From a bacterium (lineage in GTDB: Bacteria > Omnitrophota > Gorgyraeia > Velamenicoccales > JABMQK01), in the NCBI GenBank assembly GCA_013203265.1, contig JABMQK010000111.1, forward strand, positions 1-9,260: a stretch of 9,260 nt of DNA. The letters run 5' to 3'. Made by a program: the position numbers and the translations under genes. This document shows, piece after piece, positions 1 through 5,482 of this stretch; within the stretch, counting starts at the first letter, position 1, and every line of letters starts with the position of its first letter. Under the pieces are notes generated by a model. The model was not told the DNA's origin and ran no database searches. It saw nothing but the letters and a program-made list of their open reading frames with translations.

Positions 1-26
1 ACTATAAATTCCAACAAGCAAATCAT
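1..26 (-). CDS. Possible start of a further downstream gene, unidentified
   Basis: An ATG at 24-26 on the minus strand, five bases after GGAGGT (32-37), opens a frame of eight codons to the window edge (M I C L L E F I). A second ATG (27-29) precedes it but is only two bases from the site. The fragment is too short to assign. In Bacillota relatives gltX, cysE or cysS may follow ispF, but this N-terminus does not look like CysS. The site could be fortuitous. Confidence 0.25.
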
Positions 27-43
27 CATTTACCTCCAGTGAA

Positions 44-100
44 ACCCTGAACCGTCCCGAACCCGAATGAAGTGAGTGGTTCGCGGACTGGTTCACGGGT
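44..100. repeat. Hairpin element with 14-base loop downstream of ispF
   Basis: Arms pair as 44-47 with 97-100, 48-53 with 90-95, 54-57 with 85-88 and 58-63 with 78-83: 20 base pairs interrupted only by three single-base bulges (84, 89, 96), all on the right arm. The loop (64-77) reads CGAATGAAGTGAGT on the plus strand. It matches the loop of the hairpin at 2501-2560 (read on the minus strand) at 10 of 14 positions, while the stems differ. On the plus strand a T-rich run (104-115) follows, so it could end a transcript arriving from the left; on the minus strand there is no such run after it. Confidence 0.7.
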
Positions 101-138
101 AAGTTTTTCTCTTTTGAGATTTTTATATCAAGGAAACT

Positions 139-621
139 TCATTTGAGTTTCGCTAACAAAACTACACAATAAGCTACAATTCCTTTTCCAGAAAAAGACA
201 AAATTCCTTCTGTTGTCTTAGCTTTTATGCCAATTGAATTCTTGGTTACAGAAAGAATATTGGCTATGTTTGTTTTAATCTTACTTCTAAAGGGATTTAC
301 TGGGGGTTCATCTGCTATAATGACACAATCGATATTAACTAGCTTAAATTTCTCCCTTTGCATTATGCTCTTAACTTCTTTAAGGAAAATAACACTCGAC
401 ATATCTTTATACTTTCCATCCTGATCAGAAAAATGTTGACCAATATCAGGTTTAGCCATAGCTCCCAGCAGAGCATCGCACAGGGCGTGCAATAAAACAT
501 CTGCATCGGAATGCCCTTCTAAACCTAAACCATAAGGAATAGATATACCTCCCAAGACAAGTTTCCTTCTCTTTCTTAATCTGTGAATATCAAAGCCTAT
601 TCCAATTCTTAGATTTTTCAT
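139..621 (-). CDS. ispF: 2-C-methyl-D-erythritol 2,4-cyclodiphosphate synthase IspF
   Basis: Fifth enzyme of the MEP pathway: cyclises CDP-ME 2-phosphate to MEcPP with loss of CMP; the family forms trimers with the active site between subunits. It is 160 residues, full length. Metal ligands D11 and H13 (GFDIH) and H45 (in DADVLLHALCDALLGA) are present, as are GHSDAD (36-41) and DIGQHFSD (59-66). The CMP-binding segment reads KAKTTEGILSFSGKG (133-147) rather than the usual KATTTE.LGF.GRGEG; T136, T137 and E138 are kept, but the glycine loop is altered and appears one residue shorter. The ATG at 619-621 lacks a clear Shine-Dalgarno site, so expression may depend on coupling with ispD 13 bases upstream. 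It is the last complete gene of the run. Confidence 0.96.
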   Translation of the reverse strand: MKNLRIGIGFDIHRLRKRRKLVLGGISIPYGLGLEGHSDADVLLHALCDALLGAMAKPDIGQHFSDQDGKYKDMSSVIFLKEVKSIMQREKFKLVNIDCVIIADEPPVNPFRSKIKTNIANILSVTKNSIGIKAKTTEGILSFSGKGIVAYCVVLLAKLK

Positions 622-634
622 TTAATTCAAAAGT

Positions 635-1318
635 TTATTTTTTAAGTCCAGCTATGGCTTGAGCCAACAAAAGATCTTCCGGGGTGGTTATTTTTATATT
701 AATGGAAGAACCCTCTATCAATACAACGCGCGCTCCTAAACGTTCAACTAAAAAAGAATCATCTGGTGCTTCTGTTTCATCAATACTATCGTAGGCACGA
801 CTAATTAAATCTTTTCTAAATACCTGTGGAGTTTGAATTTCCCAGATTTCATCCCGCCTTAAAGTACAATCGACTTCTAAATTATTTATTGATTTTATTC
901 TTTTTATGGTTGATTTTAATGGTATGCCTACTACTGCAGCACCATATTTCAAAGCAGAATTTATTACATTAGTAATAATCTTCTCTTCTATAAAAGGCCT
1001 TGCCCCGTCATGAATTAGAACTAAATCTGTATCACCTAGACACCGAAGACCATTTTTAACTGATTCTCTTCTTGTTAATCCACCTTCAATAACTTCTTTA
1101 ACCTTTTTAATTTCTTTCTCTTTTATTAACTCTTTAACTTCTGAAATATCTTTAGAATTAAATACGAGGATTATTTCGTTAATTAAAGGATGGTTTTCTA
1201 ACTTCCGAAGTGTATGTATTATTATAGATTCGTCATTTATTAAAGCCAGAGGTTTAGCAATATTGGATTTTAGCCTTAATCCCAAACCCGCTGCAGGCAC
1301 AATTGTAGAAACTTTCAC
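635..1318 (-). CDS. ispD: 2-C-methyl-D-erythritol 4-phosphate cytidylyltransferase IspD
   Basis: Third enzyme of the MEP pathway: joins MEP and CTP to give CDP-ME, releasing pyrophosphate, in the cytoplasm. At 227 residues it is family length. The nucleotide-binding start VPAAGLGLRL (7-16) places R15 and K22 where E. coli IspD has catalytic R20 and K27. Other signatures: GGLTRRESVKNGL (79-91), HDGARP (103-108, substrate and metal binding), TPQ (163-165), DDSFLVE (186-192) and NIKITTPEDL (207-216). The start is GTG at 1316-1318 with an AGGAGT site. The gap to the upstream PIN/TRAM gene is nine bases and to ispF 13 bases. IspE, the intervening enzyme of the pathway, is not in the window. All expected catalytic residues are present. 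Confidence 0.97.
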   Translation of the reverse strand: MKVSTIVPAAGLGLRLKSNIAKPLALINDESIIIHTLRKLENHPLINEIILVFNSKDISEVKELIKEKEIKKVKEVIEGGLTRRESVKNGLRCLGDTDLVLIHDGARPFIEEKIITNVINSALKYGAAVVGIPLKSTIKRIKSINNLEVDCTLRRDEIWEIQTPQVFRKDLISRAYDSIDETEAPDDSFLVERLGARVVLIEGSSINIKITTPEDLLLAQAIAGLKK

Positions 1319-1323
1319 CTTTT

Positions 1324-1329
1324 ACTCCT
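1324..1329 (-). promoter_or_regulatory. Shine-Dalgarno site supporting the ispD GTG start
   Basis: AGGAGT on the minus strand, five bases before the GTG at 1316-1318. It shares two bases with the TAG stop of the upstream PIN/TRAM gene, the geometry expected for coupled translation. Confidence 0.75.
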
Positions 1330-2308
1330 ACTTACTATTTTTAGCAAAAATCATCTTTCCTGCCTGAGTTTGCAACACGGAAGTAACAGCTACTGATAGC
1401 GTCTTTCCTATTAACTTACGGCCATTCTCCACAACTACCATAGTCCCATCGTCTAAATATCCTACCCCTTGATTATACTCTTTGCCCTCTTTTATAACCT
1501 TTATCTCTAAAGGCTCTCCCGGCAATACAACCGCCTTTAGGGTATTTGCCAATTCGTTAACATTTAAAATCTTAACGCCCTGTAGTTCTGCTATACGATT
1601 AAGGTTAAAATCAACTGTGACGATCTTTGCTTCTAATAGCTTTGCCAATTTAATTAATTTTGTATCTACTTCCTGTATCTCAACAAAATCTTCTTCTTGA
1701 ATTGTAATATTAACCTCTTGCTGAATCGTATGTAAAATCTCTATCCCCCGCTTTCCTCTTTGGCGTTTAATCGAATCACTTGAATCTGCAATAGCCTGTA
1801 ATTCTCTTAAAACAAAACGAGGAACAATTAATTTTGCCTCTAAAAAATTAGTCTTACAAATATCTAAAATTCTGCCATCAATGATAGCGCTCGTATCTAA
1901 AATAACCACATCTGATAACTCGCCCTGCCTTCTTAATTTCACATAAGGTATAATAATATTAAATTCGTCTCTGCCGCGTAATCCTAACGCCATACCAAGA
2001 TAACAAAAAGAAAGAGTAAGAATTATGCTTGTTATCGAACGCACCTGTTCATCAATAGGAAAAAGGACAAAGGTATTAGAAACAATTTTTGCCATAATCA
2101 ATCCTAAAATTAAACCAAATACCATACTTGACAATCCCCTTACTGAGACCCGCCTCATCAACGTTTCTAAAATAATAATGACCAAACTAAATCCAAACCC
2201 TATCCATAAACCAATCAGCCCCTCGCCTGCCCCTAACCCTATACTATAACCCAAAAAAGAACTACCAATGACAAAGAACATTCTTACAAACAACAAAGTT
2301 ATCCTCAT
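1328..2308 (-). CDS. yacL: Membrane PIN/TRAM-domain protein (YacL type), predicted ribonuclease
   Basis: A 326-residue protein with four hydrophobic segments at the N-terminus (about 5-24, 30-49, 60-80, 90-109), a PIN nuclease domain (about 133-250) and a C-terminal TRAM domain (about 258-325). PIN-type acidic residues are visible: D138 in VVILDTSAIIDGR, E169 in FVLREL, D215 in VDTKL and D233 in VTVDFNLNR, with the usual spacing for metal-dependent nucleases. TRAM is a small beta-barrel that binds RNA. The same architecture is found in B. subtilis YacL, which sits in the matching place between radA/disA and ispD. Its biological substrate is not established from sequence. It starts at ATG 2306-2308 after an AGGAGA site and is preceded by an unusual folded leader. 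Its TAG stop overlaps the ispD ribosome binding site, suggesting coupled translation of the two genes. Confidence 0.92.
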   Translation of the reverse strand: MRITLLFVRMFFVIGSSFLGYSIGLGAGEGLIGLWIGFGFSLVIIILETLMRRVSVRGLSSMVFGLILGLIMAKIVSNTFVLFPIDEQVRSITSIILTLSFCYLGMALGLRGRDEFNIIIPYVKLRRQGELSDVVILDTSAIIDGRILDICKTNFLEAKLIVPRFVLRELQAIADSSDSIKRQRGKRGIEILHTIQQEVNITIQEEDFVEIQEVDTKLIKLAKLLEAKIVTVDFNLNRIAELQGVKILNVNELANTLKAVVLPGEPLEIKVIKEGKEYNQGVGYLDDGTMVVVENGRKLIGKTLSVAVTSVLQTQAGKMIFAKNSK

Positions 2309-2314
2309 TTTATT

Positions 2315-2320
2315 TCTCCT
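2315..2320 (-). promoter_or_regulatory. Shine-Dalgarno site of the PIN/TRAM gene
   Basis: AGGAGA on the minus strand, six bases before the ATG at 2306-2308. Its first base coincides with the end of the folded leader at 2320-2397. Confidence 0.75.
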
Positions 2321-2397
2321 TTAATGAACAGACGATTTACGGAATCATTACTTAGAATGACGTAAATCGTAGGCCTTTAGGCCGTCTGTGAATTAAA
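2320..2397 (-). promoter_or_regulatory. Three-way-junction-like structure upstream of the PIN/TRAM gene
   Basis: An outer stem pairs 2320-2325 with 2392-2397 and 2328-2334 with 2383-2389, separated by a two-by-two internal loop. Enclosed are a perfect 10-bp hairpin stem (2332-2341 with 2361-2370, ACGATTTACG), extended by an inner TCATT/AATGA stem (2345-2349 with 2356-2360), and a small GGCC/GGCC hairpin (2372-2375 with 2380-2383). A few bases are claimed by two stems (2332-2334 and 2383), so exact junction pairing is uncertain. On the minus-strand transcript the structure ends at the first base of the Shine-Dalgarno site (2315-2320), which suits a translational leader element. It resembles no riboswitch class I recognise. 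It could instead be another small repeat element. Confidence 0.6.
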
Positions 2398-2509
2398 CCC
2401 CCCACCACTTTTAGTGACAGGAAATTATTTAATAAAATATTTTATTCCTTTATCCCCTCTCCACTTTTAATCATATCTTTTTTCCTAAAAGTGGTGGGGG
2501 GTCAAATTC
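2390..2509. repeat. Long inverted repeat (25-base arms) with a third internal copy
   Basis: Arms 2390-2414 and 2485-2509 are complementary at 23 of 25 positions; the inner 17 bases (2398-2414 CCCCCCACCACTTTTAG against 2485-2501) pair perfectly. The 70-base interior is AT-rich and contains a third copy in the orientation of the left arm (2454-2470, 14 of 17 identical to 2398-2414), plus a perfect 16-base AT palindrome (2431-2446). The right arm can therefore pair with either the near copy (14-base loop) or the far copy (70-base loop). The six-C and six-G runs stand out in this AT-rich DNA. It could be a miniature inverted-repeat element without coding capacity or an RNA structure; the flanks 2393-2397 TTAAA and 2502-2506 TCAAA only weakly resemble a target duplication. 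Confidence 0.75.
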
Positions 2510-2560
2510 AGCCTTCAAACTTACGTTCACTTCGTTCTGTAAGTTTGGGCTTCATTTGAC
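2501..2560. repeat. Hairpin element with 14-base loop, covering the 3' end of radA
   Basis: Arms pair as 2501-2507 with 2554-2560 (7 bp), two mismatches, 2510-2513 with 2548-2551 (4 bp), a two-base bulge (2514-2515), then a perfect 9-bp stem 2516-2524 with 2539-2547. That gives 20 paired positions around a 14-base loop (2525-2538), AGAACGAAGTGAAC on the minus strand. The radA stop codon TGA lies inside the loop, and codons 457-466 lie in the arm and loop. No T-run follows on the minus strand, so it does not look like an ordinary intrinsic terminator. The hairpin at 44-100 has the same architecture and a related loop but a different stem sequence. A small repeat family is my inference. Confidence 0.7.
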
Positions 2561-3927
2561 TTCCATAAGAATTTAAATGATTCCTTGAGGCTATCAAAAG
2601 AAAAAAGTTCTAAATTTTCTGAAGCTTTTTTATCCTTAATATTACTCTCTGGAATAATAGCTTTTTTAAACCCTAATTTTGCTGCTTCTTTAAGACGTAA
2701 AGGCAAATGTGTGACAGATCTAACTTCTCCCCCTAAACCCACTTCACCCAAAATTATTAAATCTTTGGAGACTGATTTATCATAAAAACTAGAAGCTATT
2801 GCTGCTGCAAGCGCCAAATCCAAAGCTGGATCATTTACATTTATTCCTCCTACGATATTAACAAAAATATCTTTATCTTCTAACCTTAACCCAAGGCGTT
2901 TCTCTAGGACAGCGACCAATAAATTAATCCGATTATAATCTATGCCTTGTGTTTTTCTCCTTACCAAACCAAAACCTGCTTTACAGACCAAAGACTGTAT
3001 TTCAATTAATAAGGGACGAGTCCCTTCCATAGTTGCACAAATCACACTGCCGGAAATATTATTAGTTCTCTCCGAAAGAAAGTATTCTGAAGGATTTGCT
3101 ACTTCGATTAAACCTTGCCCAGACATCTCAAAAACACCAATTTCATTTGTTGAACCAAAACGATTTTTTACCGCCCTTAGCAATCTATAATTAGAGAACC
3201 TATCACCCTCAAAATATAATACGGTATCAACAATATGCTCTAACACACGAGGCCCTGCGATTGCACCCTCTTTAGTCACATGACCAATTATAAACATTGA
3301 AATTCCATATTTCTTTGCAAACTTCATCAACATACTAGCACACTCTCTTACTTGAGATACACTACCAGGACTTGAAGTAATCTGTTGTGTATATATCACC
3401 TGTATAGAATCTATAATTACGATTTTGGCTTCTACTTTTTTAATCGCCTCAAAAATACCCTCTAAATTAATAAGATTAATGACATAAAAATTATCGTTCA
3501 TATCGGAATTCAATCTATCGGCACGCATCTTTGTCTGTTTCGTTGATTCTTCTCCACTAATATAAAGAACAGAAACCTTTTTGCTTAAATTCGTAGACAT
3601 TTGCAAAGAAAGTGTTGATTTGCCGATTCCTGGATCACCGCCAATTAGCACCATCGAACCAACTACTACTCCACCCCCTAGAACATGATCCAGTTCTTCT
3701 ATTCCAGTTTCCAAACGAAACTCTTTTTCTATATCAACACTTTTTAGAAGAATGGGAGGATGTTGTGAATCCGCGATTTCAAATCTTGATCCTTCAGATC
3801 CCTCAGGCAAAACCACTTCTTCCACAAAAGAACTCCAACTATTACAATCGAAACATCTTCCTAACCATTTAGGAGACTGGGCTCCGCAGTTTTGACAAGT
3901 GAAAATCGTCTTCGTCTTTGTCTTCAA
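2527..3927 (-). CDS. radA: DNA repair protein RadA (Sms)
   Basis: RecA-like ATPase (466 residues, normal length) acting in processing and branch migration of recombination intermediates. Parts in order: N-terminal zinc finger with C11, C14, C25 and C28 (CQNC and CFDC); ATPase core with Walker A GGDPGIGKST (96-105) and Walker B IVIIDS (169-174, D173); the RadA-specific KNRFG motif (254-258); and a Lon-protease-like domain (about 275-455) thought to be a structural scaffold. The start is a TTG at 3925-3927, immediately after the mlaD TAA. An AAGGAA site six bases upstream supports it, and no other start precedes the zinc finger. This arrangement suggests translational coupling to mlaD. Oddity: the last codons and stop (residues about 457-466, tail SNEAQTYRTK) lie inside the hairpin at 2501-2560, so the tail may have been supplied by that element. 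In Bacillota disA often follows radA; it is absent here. Confidence 0.97.
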   Translation of the reverse strand: MKTKTKTIFTCQNCGAQSPKWLGRCFDCNSWSSFVEEVVLPEGSEGSRFEIADSQHPPILLKSVDIEKEFRLETGIEELDHVLGGGVVVGSMVLIGGDPGIGKSTLSLQMSTNLSKKVSVLYISGEESTKQTKMRADRLNSDMNDNFYVINLINLEGIFEAIKKVEAKIVIIDSIQVIYTQQITSSPGSVSQVRECASMLMKFAKKYGISMFIIGHVTKEGAIAGPRVLEHIVDTVLYFEGDRFSNYRLLRAVKNRFGSTNEIGVFEMSGQGLIEVANPSEYFLSERTNNISGSVICATMEGTRPLLIEIQSLVCKAGFGLVRRKTQGIDYNRINLLVAVLEKRLGLRLEDKDIFVNIVGGINVNDPALDLALAAAIASSFYDKSVSKDLIILGEVGLGGEVRSVTHLPLRLKEAAKLGFKKAIIPESNIKDKKASENLELFSFDSLKESFKFLWKSNEAQTYRTK

Positions 3928-4626
3928 TTATTCTTCCTTTGGCCGATGTAAAAGTTTCCAGGGATTCTTTTTTAAATCATAAAACATCTCTTCGATATTA
4001 TTATATAAACTATCGTCAAAAAATAACTTACCCATAGTCCCCTTCCCCTGCTTGACACTGGTTAATATTGAATTCAATGAATCTAAAGTTATATTCAATT
4101 TGTCCAAAGTAGTTGTATTCAACTTATTTAAAGTCAATGAGACATCCTTAACTGTCTCACCAACCTGCAATGCTATCTCCCTGCTCAAATCTGTCAACTC
4201 CTGTATAGAAACGGGATCTTCTCCTACAATAAGAGAACCTTCTTTTAATAGAGTTTTATAATTCTGCCCTGGAATAATCTCGATGTATTTTTCTCCTAAT
4301 ATTCCCAGCATATTCACCCAAACGCGCGAATCAATCGGAATATGTGTATCCTTCTTCACCCAGACATCAATTAAAACTAAAGGCTTCTTTGTTTGTTCGT
4401 CATAACCAATATGAACACCTTTAACCTCGCCCACTTCTACACCTGAAAGCCTAACTGGAGCACTCAATGTAACACCATTAGCAAAACCAAAAGAAATTTT
4501 AAACATATATCCTGGATTTATTAACCGAAAATCACCTATCATCAAAACAAATATGACCAGAATAATAATGCCCACAAACACAAATATGCCTACTTTCAAC
4601 TCCAACTTTGTTGTTCTGTCTATCAT
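3928..4626 (-). CDS. mlaD: MlaD-type MCE-domain lipid transport protein
   Basis: Membrane-anchored, periplasm-facing MCE protein of 232 residues. A single N-terminal membrane segment (about 12-31) is followed by the MCE domain (about 38-118), with VRLSGVEVGEV (58-68) and LGILGEKYIEI (107-117) as family hallmarks. The region after about 145 looks helical, with leucines spaced as in a coiled coil (LNKLNTTTLDKLNITLDSLN, 166-185); in MCE proteins such helices line a central lipid tunnel. GKGTMGKLFFDDSLYNN (194-210) and NPWKLLHRP (221-229) recur at the C-termini of this family. It is longer than E. coli MlaD (183 residues). It starts 30 bases after mlaF with a good purine-rich site (AAGGGGGAA, 4631-4639), and its stop codon directly touches the radA start. 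Neither mlaC nor mlaB is adjacent, so partners may be encoded elsewhere. Confidence 0.92.
   Translation of the reverse strand: MIDRTTKLELKVGIFVFVGIIILVIFVLMIGDFRLINPGYMFKISFGFANGVTLSAPVRLSGVEVGEVKGVHIGYDEQTKKPLVLIDVWVKKDTHIPIDSRVWVNMLGILGEKYIEIIPGQNYKTLLKEGSLIVGEDPVSIQELTDLSREIALQVGETVKDVSLTLNKLNTTTLDKLNITLDSLNSILTSVKQGKGTMGKLFFDDSLYNNIEEMFYDLKKNPWKLLHRPKEE
3934..3939 (-). promoter_or_regulatory. Shine-Dalgarno site supporting the radA TTG start
   Basis: AAGGAA on the minus strand, six bases before the TTG at 3925-3927. It lies within the last codons of mlaD. It is the main evidence that TTG is the real start, since no ATG or GTG occurs before the zinc-finger cysteines. Confidence 0.65.
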
Positions 4627-4656
4627 AATTTTCCCCCTTATATATAAAAAATCATA

Positions 4657-5412
4657 CTATATTCCTACCGGAGTAGTTATTGGGCCATATGCAGCACCTG
4701 TTATAAATTGGCGCACAACAGAATCATGCGTATAGCGAATCTCATCTGGAGTACCTTGCGCAATAATTTTTCCCTGATACAACATAGCAATTTTATCTGC
4801 TACTTTATAAGCACTCCTCATATCATGAGTGACGACAATAGAGGTGACTTTTAATTTATCATGTAAATCATCAATCAAAACATTTATAGCGTCGGCTGTT
4901 ATAGGATCGACGCCTGTTGTCGGCTCATCGTAAAGAATTATCTGTGGTCGTATACAAAGCGCTCTAGCTAAAGCCACTCTTTTCTTCATACCTCCACTAA
5001 GCTCTGCTGGCATCTTATCTTCCACGTTATACATATTTACCAAAGAGAGTGACTCTTTTACGCGCTCCCTTATCTCTTTTTCCTTAAGGGTAGAATATTC
5101 CCTTAAAACAAAACCAACATTCTCCCAAACTGAGAGCGAATCAAATAAAGCTCCACCTTGAAACACCATAGCTATCTTCATATGGAATTGACTCATCTTT
5201 TTATCATCTAATTTTGAAACATCTTGACCATCTACTAATACTGAACCGCTATCGGGCTGTAATAAACCAACAATATGCTTCAATAAAACACTCTTGCCGC
5301 AACCAGATCTGCCAATAATGACCTTTGTTTCACCTGTCTCCACTTTCAGATCCAAAGAGTCAAGGACCAAATAATCATTAAATCTTTTGCTAATTCCTTT
5401 TATCTCAATCAT
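4657..5412 (-). CDS. mlaF: MlaF-type ABC transporter ATPase
   Basis: ATP-binding subunit (251 residues) of the lipid transporter, acting on the cytoplasmic face with the adjacent permease. All ABC motifs are present and in order: Walker A GRSGCGKS (34-41), Q-loop glutamine in MVFQGGALFDSL (Q85), signature LSGGMKKR (138-145), Walker B IILYDEP (158-164), D-loop TTGVDP, and H-loop histidine in VVTHD (H196). FQGGALFDSLSVWENV and SGGMKKRVALARA are typical of the MlaF/Ttg2A branch rather than general importers. A 15-residue tail after QF (about 237-251) continues past the nucleotide-binding domain; in E. coli the corresponding tail takes part in MlaF-MlaB contacts, but no STAS-domain mlaB gene is visible here. 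It begins 70 bases after mlaE. The start has only a weakly placed GAGG about 12 bases upstream. Confidence 0.94.
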   Translation of the reverse strand: MIEIKGISKRFNDYLVLDSLDLKVETGETKVIIGRSGCGKSVLLKHIVGLLQPDSGSVLVDGQDVSKLDDKKMSQFHMKIAMVFQGGALFDSLSVWENVGFVLREYSTLKEKEIRERVKESLSLVNMYNVEDKMPAELSGGMKKRVALARALCIRPQIILYDEPTTGVDPITADAINVLIDDLHDKLKVTSIVVTHDMRSAYKVADKIAMLYQGKIIAQGTPDEIRYTHDSVVRQFITGAAYGPITTPVGI

Positions 5413-5482
5413 GTTTAATACTAGCCTCTATAAAATAAAGTTTATCTGAATTTCTTATTAATTTAATCAAGATTTCTTACAT

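Larger units (their letters stand above)
1..138. other. Region downstream of ispF, coding content unresolved
   Basis: This 138-base stretch holds the hairpin at 44-100 and too little sequence to name a gene. Three readings are possible. On the minus strand a GGAGGT (32-37) stands five bases before an ATG at 24-26 that opens a frame to the edge (M I C L L E F I), so a new gene may begin here. The minus-strand frame directly following the ispF stop is also open to the edge, without a good start. On the plus strand, frames end at 40-42 and 48-50, which would fit a convergent gene ending at the hairpin. I recognise no protein family in any of them. The first is slightly favoured because of the ribosome binding site. 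Confidence 0.35.

Noticed and set aside
2431..2446. Perfect 16-base palindrome AATAAAATATTTTATT taken alone as an operator
   Set aside because: It is made only of A and T within a low-complexity stretch, where such palindromes arise easily; noted only as part of the larger inverted repeat.
2398..2501. Intrinsic terminator after radA
   Set aside because: The perfect 17-bp stem has a 70-base loop and only TTTAATT after it on the minus strand; a compact GC hairpin followed by a clear U-run is missing. Weak termination is not excluded.
2942..3872. Plus-strand open frames opposite radA (2942-3190 and 3612-3872)
   Set aside because: Both are fully inside radA, whose protein motifs cover the same DNA; no independent support.
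5413..5482. Possible promoter in the 70-base mlaE-mlaF gap (TTGATT followed by AGATAA after 17 bases)
   Set aside because: The second box is a poor match to TATAAT, and AT-rich gaps give such matches often; the genes read as one transport operon.
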